Program-made: the position numbers and the translations under genes
Source of the DNA: Lachnospiraceae bacterium
GTDB taxonomy: Bacteria; Bacillota; Clostridia; Lachnospirales; Lachnospiraceae
NCBI GenBank assembly: GCA_910575565.1
Contig: CAJTFL010000009.1
Location: 63,197 to 127,196 of the forward strand
Direction: 5' to 3'
DNA length: 64,000 nucleotides
Shown here: positions 1-8,764 of the stretch, one piece after another
Numbering within the stretch: position 1 is the stretch's first letter
Layout of the letters: each line of letters opens with the position of its first letter
Notes under the pieces: generated by a model
What the model was told of the DNA's origin: nothing
Seen by the model: only the letters and a program-made list of their open reading frames with translations
Databases searched by the model: none

Positions 1-1
1 T

Positions 2-802
2 TGCTGGATCCCTAAACTATTTGGAAAAAAAGTGGTGTGCCACAATCATGGAATTGATTGGAAGAGGAGCAAGTGGAAGGGAGGATTGGGCGCGAAATTC
101 ATAAAGCTTGGTGAAAAGATGAGCGCAAGATACGCAGATGAATTGATCGTACTCAGTCCTGAGATACAGAACTATTTTAAAGAAATATATAATAGAGAAA
201 CATATCTGATAGCCAACGGTGTAAATAGACCTGTAAAAAAAGAACCTGGCTTGATAACAAAGCTATACGGTGTAAAGGGGCAGGATTATATTTTGTATCT
301 GTCCAGAATTACGGAAGAGAAAAGAGCGGAGTTGCTTATCAAAGCGTACCAACAGTTAAATACGCAGATGAAATTGATTATTGCGGGAGGAGCTTCCGAC
401 TCGGAAGATTTTCTGGAAGAATTAAAAAAAATCGCGTCAGGTGATCCGCAAATTATATTTACTGGATTTGTAAAGGGGAAGCTTTTGGAAGAACTCTACA
501 GCAATGCGTATATATACGTCCTTCCATCCGATATAGAGGGGATGCCATTAAGCCTTCTTGAGGGGATGAGCTATGGAAATTGCTGTTTGGTCAGTGATAT
601 AACGGAGTGTACGGATGTCATCGGCGGATGCGGAATAACGTTTCCGAAAGGATCGGAAGAGGCCCTTAAGAACCGTATACGATACTTGATTGATCATCCG
701 GAAACAGTAAAGGGATTGCAGGCCAGAGCCTCAGACTATATATGTGAAAAATATAATTGGGATAGTGCGGTAGAGCAGATACTCTGTTTATATAATACTT
801 AA
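2..802 (+). CDS. Glycosyltransferase family 4, 5'-truncated by window edge
   Basis: This is the C-terminal two-thirds of a GT-B retaining glycosyltransferase that would transfer a sugar from a nucleotide donor to a lipid-linked glycan on the cytoplasmic face. The reading frame is open to the first base. The residues before the first possible start (GTG at 32) still look like family sequence (CWIPKLFGKK, then VVCHNHGIDWKR), so the true start lies outside the window. The GT4 C-terminal signature is clear: a YLSRITEEKR strand-loop, then a donor-site segment DIEGMPLSLLEGMSYG with the E-x7-E pattern. It is the first visible gene of the AT-rich polysaccharide locus. Donor and acceptor cannot be read from sequence. 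Confidence 0.85.
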   Translation, partial: CWIPKLFGKKVVCHNHGIDWKRSKWKGGLGAKFIKLGEKMSARYADELIVLSPEIQNYFKEIYNRETYLIANGVNRPVKKEPGLITKLYGVKGQDYILYLSRITEEKRAELLIKAYQQLNTQMKLIIAGGASDSEDFLEELKKIASGDPQIIFTGFVKGKLLEELYSNAYIYVLPSDIEGMPLSLLEGMSYGNCCLVSDITECTDVIGGCGITFPKGSEEALKNRIRYLIDHPETVKGLQARASDYICEKYNWDSAVEQILCLYNT

Positions 803-823
803 ACATACGTGTTAGGAGTAAAA

Positions 824-1085
824 ATGGCAGCCTCAAAATTGAATTTAGAAGGAAAAGCAGTCCTGGTCACAGGTTCTGCTGGTTTCATCGGTTCTCATTT
901 AGCAAAAAAAATTATGTCAGGATATGCCTGACACTCAGATTATTGGAATTGACAATCTAAATGATTACTATGATATAGGATTGAAAGAAAGCCGCCTGAA
1001 TGATTTGTCCACATATTTAATAGGTTTCTATAATATTTTGGAGGCGTGCAGACATTCAAGAGAAAACGATGAGGAGAGACTATGA
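824..1085 (+). pseudogene. Decayed NAD-dependent epimerase (UDP-glucuronate 4-epimerase-like)
   Basis: A start at 824 behind GTTAGGAG gives a Rossmann N-terminus with the glycine signature GSAGFIGSHLAKKI. The frame then meets TGA at 929-931. Shifting to another frame at about 921 restores family sequence (MPDTQIIGIDNLNDYYD, then LKESRLNDLS). At about 1020 this runs directly into GFYNILEACRHS, a segment that in intact UDP-glucuronate epimerases lies roughly 60-70 residues further on. The gene therefore carries a frameshift and a large internal deletion, and it lacks the catalytic S/T-Y-K region and the whole C-terminal half. The remnant ends by overlapping the ATG of the next glycosyltransferase. 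No product with activity is expected. Confidence 0.8.
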
Positions 1086-2338
1086 AAATTCTGTTGGTAA
1101 ATTACAGATATTTTATATCTGGAGGACCAGAAAAATATATGTTCAATATTAAAAATATGCTGGTGGAAAATGGACACAAAGTAATTCCATTTTCTGTACA
1201 CTCTAACAAGAACATAGAAACAGAATATTCGAAGTATTTTGTTGAACCCATTGGAGGCAGGGATGCGACGTATTTTGAGGAATGCAAAAAGACTCCAAAG
1301 GTAATTGCGCAGATGCTGACAAGAAGCATATATTCCAGAGAAGTAGAGAAAGCGATTAAAAAGGAAATAAAAGAAGAAAAACCGGATCTGGTCTATATTA
1401 TACATTTTGTAAATAAACTTTCTCCCAGCGTTATCTTCGGAGCTAAGGAAATGGGTGTACCGGTAATACTTCGCCTGTCTGACTACTTTATGCTCTGTCC
1501 CAGGTTTGACTTTATTTACCGAAAGAAACCCTGTGAAGAATGTCTCACTAAGGGCTATAGAATGTGTATCAAAAGACGCTGTGTAAAAAATTCCTTATTT
1601 GCGTCAACGGTTAGGGTTTTGTCTATGAAAGTACATAAGCTGATAAAAGTTTATGAGAAAGTGGACGCGTTTGTCACTCCTTCTGGATTTTTAAGGCAAA
1701 AGCTGATTGATAATGGATTTGATAAAAATAAAATCAATTGTATACCGACCTTCACATTCAGTAAGACAGATATAGGAGAGCAGGAAATCGGAAGTTATGG
1801 GCTGTATTTTGGGAGGATTACAGAGGAAAAGGGAGTCAGCACGGTCGTAAAAGCATATGAAAAGCTTCCAGATCATTATGTTAAGATTATGGGAAACGAT
1901 TCAACCGAAGAGGCGGCAAGGCTGAAAAACTATATTAAAGAGAAAAGAATAAAAAATGTTGAGTTTGTTGGTTTTAAATCAGGAGCGGAGCTGGAAGAGA
2001 TTATAAAAAAAGCTCGCTTTACACTGATCCCGTCTATTTGGTATGACAACCTTCCAAATACAGCTCTCGAGTCATTTCAATATTCGAAACCGGTGATTGC
2101 GAGCAATATAGGAAGCCTTCCAGAACTTGTAAGGGATGGTGTAAATGGATATTTGTTTGAGGCGGGGAATGTGAAAGACTTGATGGAAAAGATAAGAGTG
2201 TTGGATTCGGATTTGATGGTGGAGAAGATGGGATACGAAAGCAGGCGATGTCTTGATGAGAGGTTTTCACCAGAAGCGCATTATCAAACATTGATGAATC
2301 TGTTTGAAGAGCAGTTAAAAAGGGAAAAGAGGAAATGA
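1082..2338 (+). CDS. Glycosyltransferase family 4
   Basis: This 418-residue GT-B enzyme probably adds one sugar during repeat-unit assembly. The N-terminal domain begins MKILLVNYRYFISGGPEKYM, with the glycine-rich acceptor loop typical of GT4. A cysteine-rich segment near residues 138-165 (LCPRFDF, CEECL, CIKRRCVKNS) is a recurrent feature of one GT4 subgroup. The C-terminal donor domain carries YFGRITEEKG and then the stretch from PSIWYDNLPNTALES to ASNIGSLPELV. A GAGGAGA ribosome site precedes the ATG. The stop overlaps the next start as ATGA, which implies translational coupling. The sugar transferred is unknown. Confidence 0.88.
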   Translation: MKILLVNYRYFISGGPEKYMFNIKNMLVENGHKVIPFSVHSNKNIETEYSKYFVEPIGGRDATYFEECKKTPKVIAQMLTRSIYSREVEKAIKKEIKEEKPDLVYIIHFVNKLSPSVIFGAKEMGVPVILRLSDYFMLCPRFDFIYRKKPCEECLTKGYRMCIKRRCVKNSLFASTVRVLSMKVHKLIKVYEKVDAFVTPSGFLRQKLIDNGFDKNKINCIPTFTFSKTDIGEQEIGSYGLYFGRITEEKGVSTVVKAYEKLPDHYVKIMGNDSTEEAARLKNYIKEKRIKNVEFVGFKSGAELEEIIKKARFTLIPSIWYDNLPNTALESFQYSKPVIASNIGSLPELVRDGVNGYLFEAGNVKDLMEKIRVLDSDLMVEKMGYESRRCLDERFSPEAHYQTLMNLFEEQLKREKRK

Positions 2339-3444
2339 AAGTTCTAAACTTGCTTACTTCGGGAGGCGTAGGTGGAATAGAGGTTCTATGTAAAGACATT
2401 GGAGAATTTTCTGATATAGAAAATAGATTTGCCTTTTTATATGGAAAGGGAAACATATTTCGGCAGATGGAGCTATCCCATATGGATGTGTCTGATATGG
2501 ACACAGGGCAGAAGCTGTCCGTAAAAAGAATTCAAAAATTGCTTGCTACAGCCAAAGATTGTGACGTGGTGGTAGTACATCACGATGACCCTTATTTACA
2601 GATTCATTATTTAATTCTTTCCTATTATTATCCTGAAAAAAAGTATATAACAATGGTTCATCACTGTTACAGTTTGAATGGTGATGAAAACAGATATGGC
2701 GGGGTAAAAGAAAAGATAAGAAATAATATTTTAAAAAGGATGTTTTCTTGTTCAGACAGAATTGTTTTCGTATCAAAAGCTGGCCAGGCTTCCTACGATC
2801 CATATTTTAGAATCGAAACGGAAAAAATCAGAATTGTTTATAATGGTATTTCTCATAAATTGATAGAGAGCGGAGAAGGATACCGCAAGCAGGAGATACA
2901 GGGAAGGAAAATTCGTTTGTATTACATAGGGCGTTTAGTGAGAATCAAAGGTGTGGATCTTTTGATTGAAGCCACGGCTCGCATAAGGGACAGATATGAC
3001 ATAGAGCTGGCAATCATCGGTGATGGAAAAGAAAGAGGAGAATTGGAAAAACTCGTGAAAAAATACCATCTTGAGAAAATGGTGACTTTCAGAGGATTTC
3101 AGGAAGATGTGATGCCATATTTAAGAGAGGCAGATTTGTTTATATATCCATCCCATACAGAAATTTTTGGAATATCCGTGGTGGAAGCCATGGCGTTTGG
3201 AAATATATGTATTGCCAATTCTGTGGGCGGACTTCCAGAGATTATTAAAGACGAAAAAAATGGAATTTTAAACAGGAAAAATGATCTTGAGGGATTAACT
3301 GAGGCGATAGAACGAGGAATTAAATTATTATTTGATAGGCCAAAAGCCGACGAACTTCGTAAAAACGCTCAAAAGACCGCAGCAGAGTTTTCTATTGAGA
3401 ATACGATCCAAAAACTTAATCAAGTATATATGGAGCTGTTTTGA
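2335..3444 (+). CDS. Glycosyltransferase family 4
   Basis: A 369-residue GT4 enzyme. The N-terminus MKVLNLLTSGGVGGIEVLC has the SGGVGG loop. The C-terminal half has YIGRLVRIKGVDLLIEA, the IIGDGKERGELEKL strand and the donor-binding PSHTEIFGISVVEAMAFG. It overlaps both neighbours by four bases (ATGA upstream, TTGA downstream), so it is part of a coupled polycistron. Length and motif order match complete family members. The specific linkage cannot be assigned. Confidence 0.88.
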   Translation: MKVLNLLTSGGVGGIEVLCKDIGEFSDIENRFAFLYGKGNIFRQMELSHMDVSDMDTGQKLSVKRIQKLLATAKDCDVVVVHHDDPYLQIHYLILSYYYPEKKYITMVHHCYSLNGDENRYGGVKEKIRNNILKRMFSCSDRIVFVSKAGQASYDPYFRIETEKIRIVYNGISHKLIESGEGYRKQEIQGRKIRLYYIGRLVRIKGVDLLIEATARIRDRYDIELAIIGDGKERGELEKLVKKYHLEKMVTFRGFQEDVMPYLREADLFIYPSHTEIFGISVVEAMAFGNICIANSVGGLPEIIKDEKNGILNRKNDLEGLTEAIERGIKLLFDRPKADELRKNAQKTAAEFSIENTIQKLNQVYMELF

Positions 3445-4886
3445 AAATGGAGAAAAAAAGAAAGGTATTGATTATCGCACCGCATCCAGATGATGAAATT
3501 AATCTGGCAGGACAGATGCTAGTACACTTTCAGAAACAAAATTTAGAGTCTTATGTAATGTATACGACAAATGGAGATGCGGAAAAAAAGATCAACAATA
3601 AACGCATCTATGAAGCTCTTGAGGCGTGTAAGGTGCTGGGAGTGGGAAATTCATATGTGTTTTTTCTTGGATATGCAAATGGTTGGAAAGAAGATCAGCA
3701 CATATATAATGCAAAATATACATCAGAGAGGGAATCTCTTCTTGGAAAAAGAGAAACCAACGGTGTAAAAGGCAAAGATGAATTTAGTCTGCTAAAATAT
3801 GGTATCCATCATCTTTTTACAAGAGAGAATTTAAAAAATGATTTCAAAACCTTGATTTTAGATATACTACCTGATTTGATTATTGCCCCGGAGTTTGATC
3901 TGCATCCAGATCACAGGATGACTTCTTTGCTGTTTGACGAGATTATGGGTGAGATTTTGAAATCTCATAGAGATTATCGGCCGCTGATCTTGAAGAAATA
4001 CATTCATGAAGGAGTCTGGTATGGAAAAAAGGATTATTATTCGATACCGATGAATCCCACGTTGACTGGTGGTATGCGTGAATATTCCGGAGGCACACAT
4101 GAACTTAGTTCCCCTTCTTTTACATGGGGTGAGCGCTTGGCCTTTGAGACGGATGAGAGGACAAGGACAAAGTACTTACAAAGTAATATTATATTTAAAG
4201 CAGCCAAAAAGCATAGATGCACAACAGCCTGGTATGAGATGCAGAGAGTGATCAATGCCGATATGGTTTATTGGCAAAGAAGGACAGACAGTCTTCTTTT
4301 TTCGGCGGATATTACAGCTACCTCGGGAAATACCTGTTTTTTAAATGATTTTCTTTTATATGGCTGTCACGATATAAAGAAGAAAGAGGAGCCATTTACT
4401 GACCAGACCGCGTTTGAGTGGATTCCTTCAGAAGACGATCCGGTAAAATGCGTTTTTATTTCTCTTCAAAAATATGAACACATTAGCAGCATAGTGATTT
4501 ATGAGGATTGTAATTGGGATAATCATATAGAAAAAGTCAGGATAAGCCAAGGGGATAACGTTTTATATGAAGGGGAACTAAACAGAGATGGGACAGGCAC
4601 GAATATTCGATTTAAAAGAGAGGTACTGACGGATAAACTGTCTATTCAGGTAATTAAATATTGTGGAGTTCCTGGCATTACAGAGATAGAGGTTTTTGCT
4701 GATGAATATGAAAAAGAAAGATTTCAGGAATATAGATTGAAAAAGTATGAGTATGGGATAGGTGTAAAAGATACTGGCAGGAAAAGCGCAGGTCAGTTGT
4801 TAGAGAAAGTTTACCTGACAGTCCTTTTTGCTTTTAAATTTAAAATCAGGTATGAGATAGGGAGAAGAATATGTCAAAAGAGTTGA
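3441..4886 (+). CDS. PIG-L (LmbE-like) deacetylase with C-terminal discoidin-like domain
   Basis: A probable zinc-dependent N-deacetylase acting on an N-acetylhexosamine of a glycan intermediate. The PIG-L motif APHPDDE lies near residues 13-19 and the second metal site HPDH near 155-158. The catalytic part covers about residues 1-280. Residues about 288-428 resemble an F5/8 type C (discoidin) fold: it opens SADITATSG, includes a WIPS strand and ends GITEIEVFA. That is an unusual carbohydrate-binding-type module for an enzyme without a signal peptide. The start is uncertain. TTG at 3441 overlaps the upstream stop as TTGA and lies 5 nt from GGAG; ATG at 3447 is 11 nt from it. The gene overlaps the downstream ATP-grasp gene by 16 bases. 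Confidence 0.82.
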   Translation: MKMEKKRKVLIIAPHPDDEINLAGQMLVHFQKQNLESYVMYTTNGDAEKKINNKRIYEALEACKVLGVGNSYVFFLGYANGWKEDQHIYNAKYTSERESLLGKRETNGVKGKDEFSLLKYGIHHLFTRENLKNDFKTLILDILPDLIIAPEFDLHPDHRMTSLLFDEIMGEILKSHRDYRPLILKKYIHEGVWYGKKDYYSIPMNPTLTGGMREYSGGTHELSSPSFTWGERLAFETDERTRTKYLQSNIIFKAAKKHRCTTAWYEMQRVINADMVYWQRRTDSLLFSADITATSGNTCFLNDFLLYGCHDIKKKEEPFTDQTAFEWIPSEDDPVKCVFISLQKYEHISSIVIYEDCNWDNHIEKVRISQGDNVLYEGELNRDGTGTNIRFKREVLTDKLSIQVIKYCGVPGITEIEVFADEYEKERFQEYRLKKYEYGIGVKDTGRKSAGQLLEKVYLTVLFAFKFKIRYEIGRRICQKS

Positions 4887-6028
4887 CAATGATGGAACGA
4901 AAATATATTGTTTTTGGCGCGGAACACTATAATCCTTTAGGAATTGTGAGAAGCCTGGGCGAATCTGGCCTGGAAGTTGATGCTGTGATTCTAAAGAATA
5001 TAAGACTTGTAACATCAAAAAGTAAATATATTACCAGACTGAAAATAGTTAATTCCATAGAGGAAGGATATCAATATATTCTAAAGAACTATGGAAAAAG
5101 ACAGGGGATAAAAGATATAATATACACTTCGGATGATCAGATAACAAACTTCCTGGATATGCGTTATGAGGATTTGAAAGAAAGATTTTTCTTTTTTAAT
5201 GCAGGTGAGAATGGAAGAATATCAAGATTTCAAAATAAAGATGCCATAAATAAACTGGCACTAAAGTATGGATTAAATGTACTGGATAGTTGGGTTGTGA
5301 ATAAAGGAGATGTGCCTTCTGATATCAGCTATCCTGTAATAACAAAAGCTCTTACTTCGACAATAGATAACTGGAAAGATGAGGTTTATGTATGCGTTAA
5401 TGAAGAGGAACTAATAAAAGCCTATGCTCATATTAGAAGTGAAAGAATACTTGTTCAGAAGTATATAAAGAAGAAAAATGAACTATGCTTAGATGGTTAT
5501 AGCGTGGCAAAAGGCAATGATGTAGTTTTTAATATCGCTTCAAATTATAATTATATTCTGCCTGATACGTATAGTCCGTACATGACAATTTTCAACTTCA
5601 ATAATAAAAAAGTTTCTGATAGTCTGAAGGGGATGTTTTCAGAAATCGGATTTGAAGGAATTTTTTCAGTGGAGTTTCTTGTGGGCGAAAGAGATGAACT
5701 GTACTTTTTGGAAATAAATTTCAGAAATTCAACCTGGAGTTACGCATCAACAAGGGCAGGAATGCCACTACCGGTTCTGTGGGCGGAAGGAATGATTTCT
5801 GGACACGCAACCCGGAAAGTTAAAAAGATTCCAACAGGTTTTACCGCTATGGTAGAGTTTGATGATTATAGAAACCGTGTAAAATGCGGAAAAATTAGTT
5901 TGATAAAATGGCTTAATGACTTAAGAAACGCAAGATGCAGATTTTGTTTAGGAAAAAAAGATCCACTTCCATTTTTAATTATAATATTTAGTAAGATTAA
6001 AAGAAAAATTAGATCGGGGAAAGAATAA
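4871..6028 (+). CDS. ATP-grasp family ligase
   Basis: A 385-residue protein with the layout of carboxylate-amine/thiol ligases. It has an N-terminal pre-ATP-grasp domain (VFGAEHYNPLGIVRSLGESG), a central nucleotide-binding part (YPVITKALTS, ILVQKYIKKKNELC) and the metal-binding C-terminal strand YFLEINFRNS, whose Glu and Asn are the usual Mg ligands. Such enzymes activate a carboxylate as an acyl phosphate and join it to an amine. A deacetylase gene directly upstream (16-bp overlap) could supply a free amino sugar as acceptor; this is inference. ATG at 4871 follows GGGAGAAG. The stop abuts the BCCT start with no gap. Confidence 0.78.
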   Translation: MSKELTMMERKYIVFGAEHYNPLGIVRSLGESGLEVDAVILKNIRLVTSKSKYITRLKIVNSIEEGYQYILKNYGKRQGIKDIIYTSDDQITNFLDMRYEDLKERFFFFNAGENGRISRFQNKDAINKLALKYGLNVLDSWVVNKGDVPSDISYPVITKALTSTIDNWKDEVYVCVNEEELIKAYAHIRSERILVQKYIKKKNELCLDGYSVAKGNDVVFNIASNYNYILPDTYSPYMTIFNFNNKKVSDSLKGMFSEIGFEGIFSVEFLVGERDELYFLEINFRNSTWSYASTRAGMPLPVLWAEGMISGHATRKVKKIPTGFTAMVEFDDYRNRVKCGKISLIKWLNDLRNARCRFCLGKKDPLPFLIIIFSKIKRKIRSGKE

Positions 6029-7528
6029 ATGAAGAAATTAGAAAGATTAAAAGAACATATGGTTTTTTTGACTTCTGTGCTGGTTGCGGTCAGTATAATA
6101 ATATATGGCTATATTTGCAGTAATACGTTAAATTTTGTTTCAGGAAAGGTAATGAGATTTGTTAGCGATCAGTTTGGCTGGCTTTACATAGCGTTTGTTT
6201 TTTTCCTTTGCTGTTTTATGGTATGGCTTGCGTTTGGGAAATATGGGAAACTCCGGTTAGGAGAAGAAGGGGAAAGACCAGAATACACGAATTTTACCTG
6301 GTACGCGATGCTTTTTTGTGGGGGAACAGGAATAGGTCTGGTGTTTTGGAGTATCGCGGAACCATTGTCTCATTATGTTGCTCCACCTGGAGAGATTGTG
6401 GGAGGTACTATTGAAGCCGCCAATTTCTCAATTAGAACATGCTTTCTTCATTGGGGAGTTACACAATGGGTGTGTTTTGCGCTTGTCGGGTTAGGAATAG
6501 CCTATTTTAGATTTAGGAAAAATCAAAGTTCACAGATCAGCAATTTGCTATTACCAGTAATTGGAGAGAAGGCTTCCAAAGGGTTTTGGGGGAAAGTAAT
6601 TGATATTTTCGCGGTAACGGTGTCGTTTGCGGGGGTAGCGACATCTTTGGGGTTGGGAGTAATGCAGATATGCGGTGGTTTAAATTATCTTTTCCAAATT
6701 CCAAACAATAAGAGTAGCTGGTTTATAATTATTTTAGCTATTACATGTGTTTTTACAGCCAGTTCTATAAGTGGTGTCAACAGAGGTATAAGGATTTTAT
6801 CAAATATTAATACATTTTTAGCTTTGTTGTTATTATCTTTGGGATTCTTTATAGGCCCCCATATGAAAATTCTTAACACATTAGTTAACGGATTGGGGCA
6901 GCACTTACAAAATTTTGTTGGAGACACTTTAATGATTGATCCATTTGATGACAATACATGGATTATGAATTGGAGAGTATTCTATTTTGCGTGGTTTATC
7001 GCATGGACACCTTTTGTCGGAACATTTATCGCGAGAATTTCGCGAGGAAGAACAATAAGGGAATTTATTATAGGGGTTGTTGTAATCCCGTCCGTTTTTA
7101 CTTTTATATGGTTGTCAGTATTTGGAACAATCGCGTTATATGTGTCTGGAAATTGGAGCCTGAATGAGTTGACAAATATAATTGCCTCACCAGAAACAGC
7201 TGTATTTATTATATTAAATGAGTATCCTCTAAATGGAATAATATCAATACTGATTATAGTATTGTTGGCAATATTTTTTATTACATCAGCGGACTCGGCA
7301 ACATATTCTTTAGGAATGATGACCTCCGATGGTAATCTAAATCCTCCGGTGTATAAAAAAATAGTTTGGGCAATTATTGAATCGACAATTGCGTATGTTT
7401 TACTGTCAGCTGACAGTCTGAAACCATTGCAAACTATTTCTATAGCGGCTTCCCTGCCATTTCTATTTATAATGATCGCAATGTGTTTCTCTTTAGTAAA
7501 GGAACTAAATAAGGAAAGTGATGTGTAG
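6029..7528 (+). CDS. BCCT-family transporter (betaine/choline/carnitine type)
   Basis: A 499-residue integral membrane protein with about twelve hydrophobic segments in the LeuT-like BCCT arrangement. Family marks are the early GGTGIGLVFWSIAEPLSH segment, which holds part of the substrate/coupling site, the aromatic WTPFVGTFIARISRGRT signature and the later FFITSADSATYSLGMM. BCCT carriers move quaternary-ammonium or related zwitterions such as betaine, choline and carnitine. It starts one base after the ATP-grasp stop, which is unusual for an osmolyte transporter and suggests that it feeds a precursor to the glycan pathway. Substrate is not predictable here. Codon use is AT-rich like its neighbours. 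Confidence 0.88.
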   Translation: MKKLERLKEHMVFLTSVLVAVSIIIYGYICSNTLNFVSGKVMRFVSDQFGWLYIAFVFFLCCFMVWLAFGKYGKLRLGEEGERPEYTNFTWYAMLFCGGTGIGLVFWSIAEPLSHYVAPPGEIVGGTIEAANFSIRTCFLHWGVTQWVCFALVGLGIAYFRFRKNQSSQISNLLLPVIGEKASKGFWGKVIDIFAVTVSFAGVATSLGLGVMQICGGLNYLFQIPNNKSSWFIIILAITCVFTASSISGVNRGIRILSNINTFLALLLLSLGFFIGPHMKILNTLVNGLGQHLQNFVGDTLMIDPFDDNTWIMNWRVFYFAWFIAWTPFVGTFIARISRGRTIREFIIGVVVIPSVFTFIWLSVFGTIALYVSGNWSLNELTNIIASPETAVFIILNEYPLNGIISILIIVLLAIFFITSADSATYSLGMMTSDGNLNPPVYKKIVWAIIESTIAYVLLSADSLKPLQTISIAASLPFLFIMIAMCFSLVKELNKESDV

Positions 7529-7539
7529 AGGGTTATCGA

Positions 7540-8706
7540 ATGGCTGAGAAAAAATTAAATGGAACAGTAATCGTAACGTACAGATGCAACGCCCGATGTA
7601 CCATGTGCAACAGATATAAAGCCCCGTCCAGGCCAGAAGAAGAGATTACAGTAGAAACAATAAAAAAGTTACCCAAAATGTATTTTACTAATATTACAGG
7701 CGGAGAACCTTTTATCAGAACAGATTTAAAAGATATTGTAAGAGAATTATATAAAAAATCTGATCGTATTGTGATATCGACCAATGGATTTTTTACTGAC
7801 CGGATTATTGACCTTTGCAGGGAATTCCCTGATATTGGAATTCGTATATCAATAGAGGGACTGGAGCAGACCAATAATGAGATACGTGGATTAGCTGATG
7901 GTTATCAGAAAGGTTATCAAACTCTGAAAACTCTTGTCAAAATGGGAATGAAGGATATTGGTTTTGGTATGACCGTCCAAGATAAAAACGCTCCCGATTT
8001 AGTGCCACTTTATAGAATTTCAGATGAAATGGGAATGGAATTCGCGACAGCTTCCCTTCACAACAGTTTTTATTTTGTAGAGGCCAAAAATATTATTCAT
8101 AACCGATCTATGGTAGCACATCATTTTGAAAAGCTGATCAATGAACTGTTGAAAAGTAAAAGTCCTAAAAAATGGTTCAGAGCTTATTTCAATCATGGAC
8201 TGATTAACTATATCTATGGACAGAAAAGACTATTGTCCTGTGATATGAGTTTTGATACCTTTTTTATTGATCCCTATGGCGATGTTATGCCCTGCAATGG
8301 AACCAAAGATAAAGAAGTTATGGGAAATCTAAACAAGCAAAACTGGGAGGAATTATGGAATAGCAAAGAGGCGGAATGTGTTCGGGCGAAGGTTCGTTGT
8401 TGTGACAGGAACTGCTGGATGATCGGTTCTGTCTCACCTGCGATGCATAAATATATTTGGATACCGGCCTGGTGGGTAGCGCGCCATAAGATAAGGTTTT
8501 GGACAAAGAAAAAGTACTCTATGTATGAAAATAAAGTTGTGCGGGATTATCGAGATGGTAAGGTGACGAAAGAAGAACTTGATAGATATTCTACCTGCAG
8601 TTTTAATGCGATAATTAAGGATGGATTAAGCGATGCTTCTAAAGAGCAATTGAAATATAGGAGCGGGGAAGAAATTGTTGATGAGGATATAAAAACGCAA
8701 TTTTAA
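7540..8706 (+). CDS. Radical SAM/SPASM domain protein
   Basis: A 388-residue radical SAM enzyme. The cluster motif is CNARCTMC, with cysteines at residues 16, 20 and 23. It is followed by the SAM-binding TGGEPFIR and ISTNGF segments and the RISIEGL strand of the partial TIM barrel. The C-terminal third has a SPASM-type cysteine set (SCDMSF, GDVMPCNG, then CVRAKVRCCDRNCW) that would hold auxiliary iron-sulfur clusters. SPASM enzymes modify peptides, but some act on sugars or cofactors. No precursor peptide gene is visible nearby. It follows the BCCT gene by 11 bases, behind a GAGGG site, so it belongs to the same transcript. The role is unknown. Confidence 0.85.
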   Translation: MAEKKLNGTVIVTYRCNARCTMCNRYKAPSRPEEEITVETIKKLPKMYFTNITGGEPFIRTDLKDIVRELYKKSDRIVISTNGFFTDRIIDLCREFPDIGIRISIEGLEQTNNEIRGLADGYQKGYQTLKTLVKMGMKDIGFGMTVQDKNAPDLVPLYRISDEMGMEFATASLHNSFYFVEAKNIIHNRSMVAHHFEKLINELLKSKSPKKWFRAYFNHGLINYIYGQKRLLSCDMSFDTFFIDPYGDVMPCNGTKDKEVMGNLNKQNWEELWNSKEAECVRAKVRCCDRNCWMIGSVSPAMHKYIWIPAWWVARHKIRFWTKKKYSMYENKVVRDYRDGKVTKEELDRYSTCSFNAIIKDGLSDASKEQLKYRSGEEIVDEDIKTQF

Positions 8707-8764
8707 GAATGCTATTTGTATATGTTAATATCTTGAATCATCATAATAAAGCGGAGAAATACAT

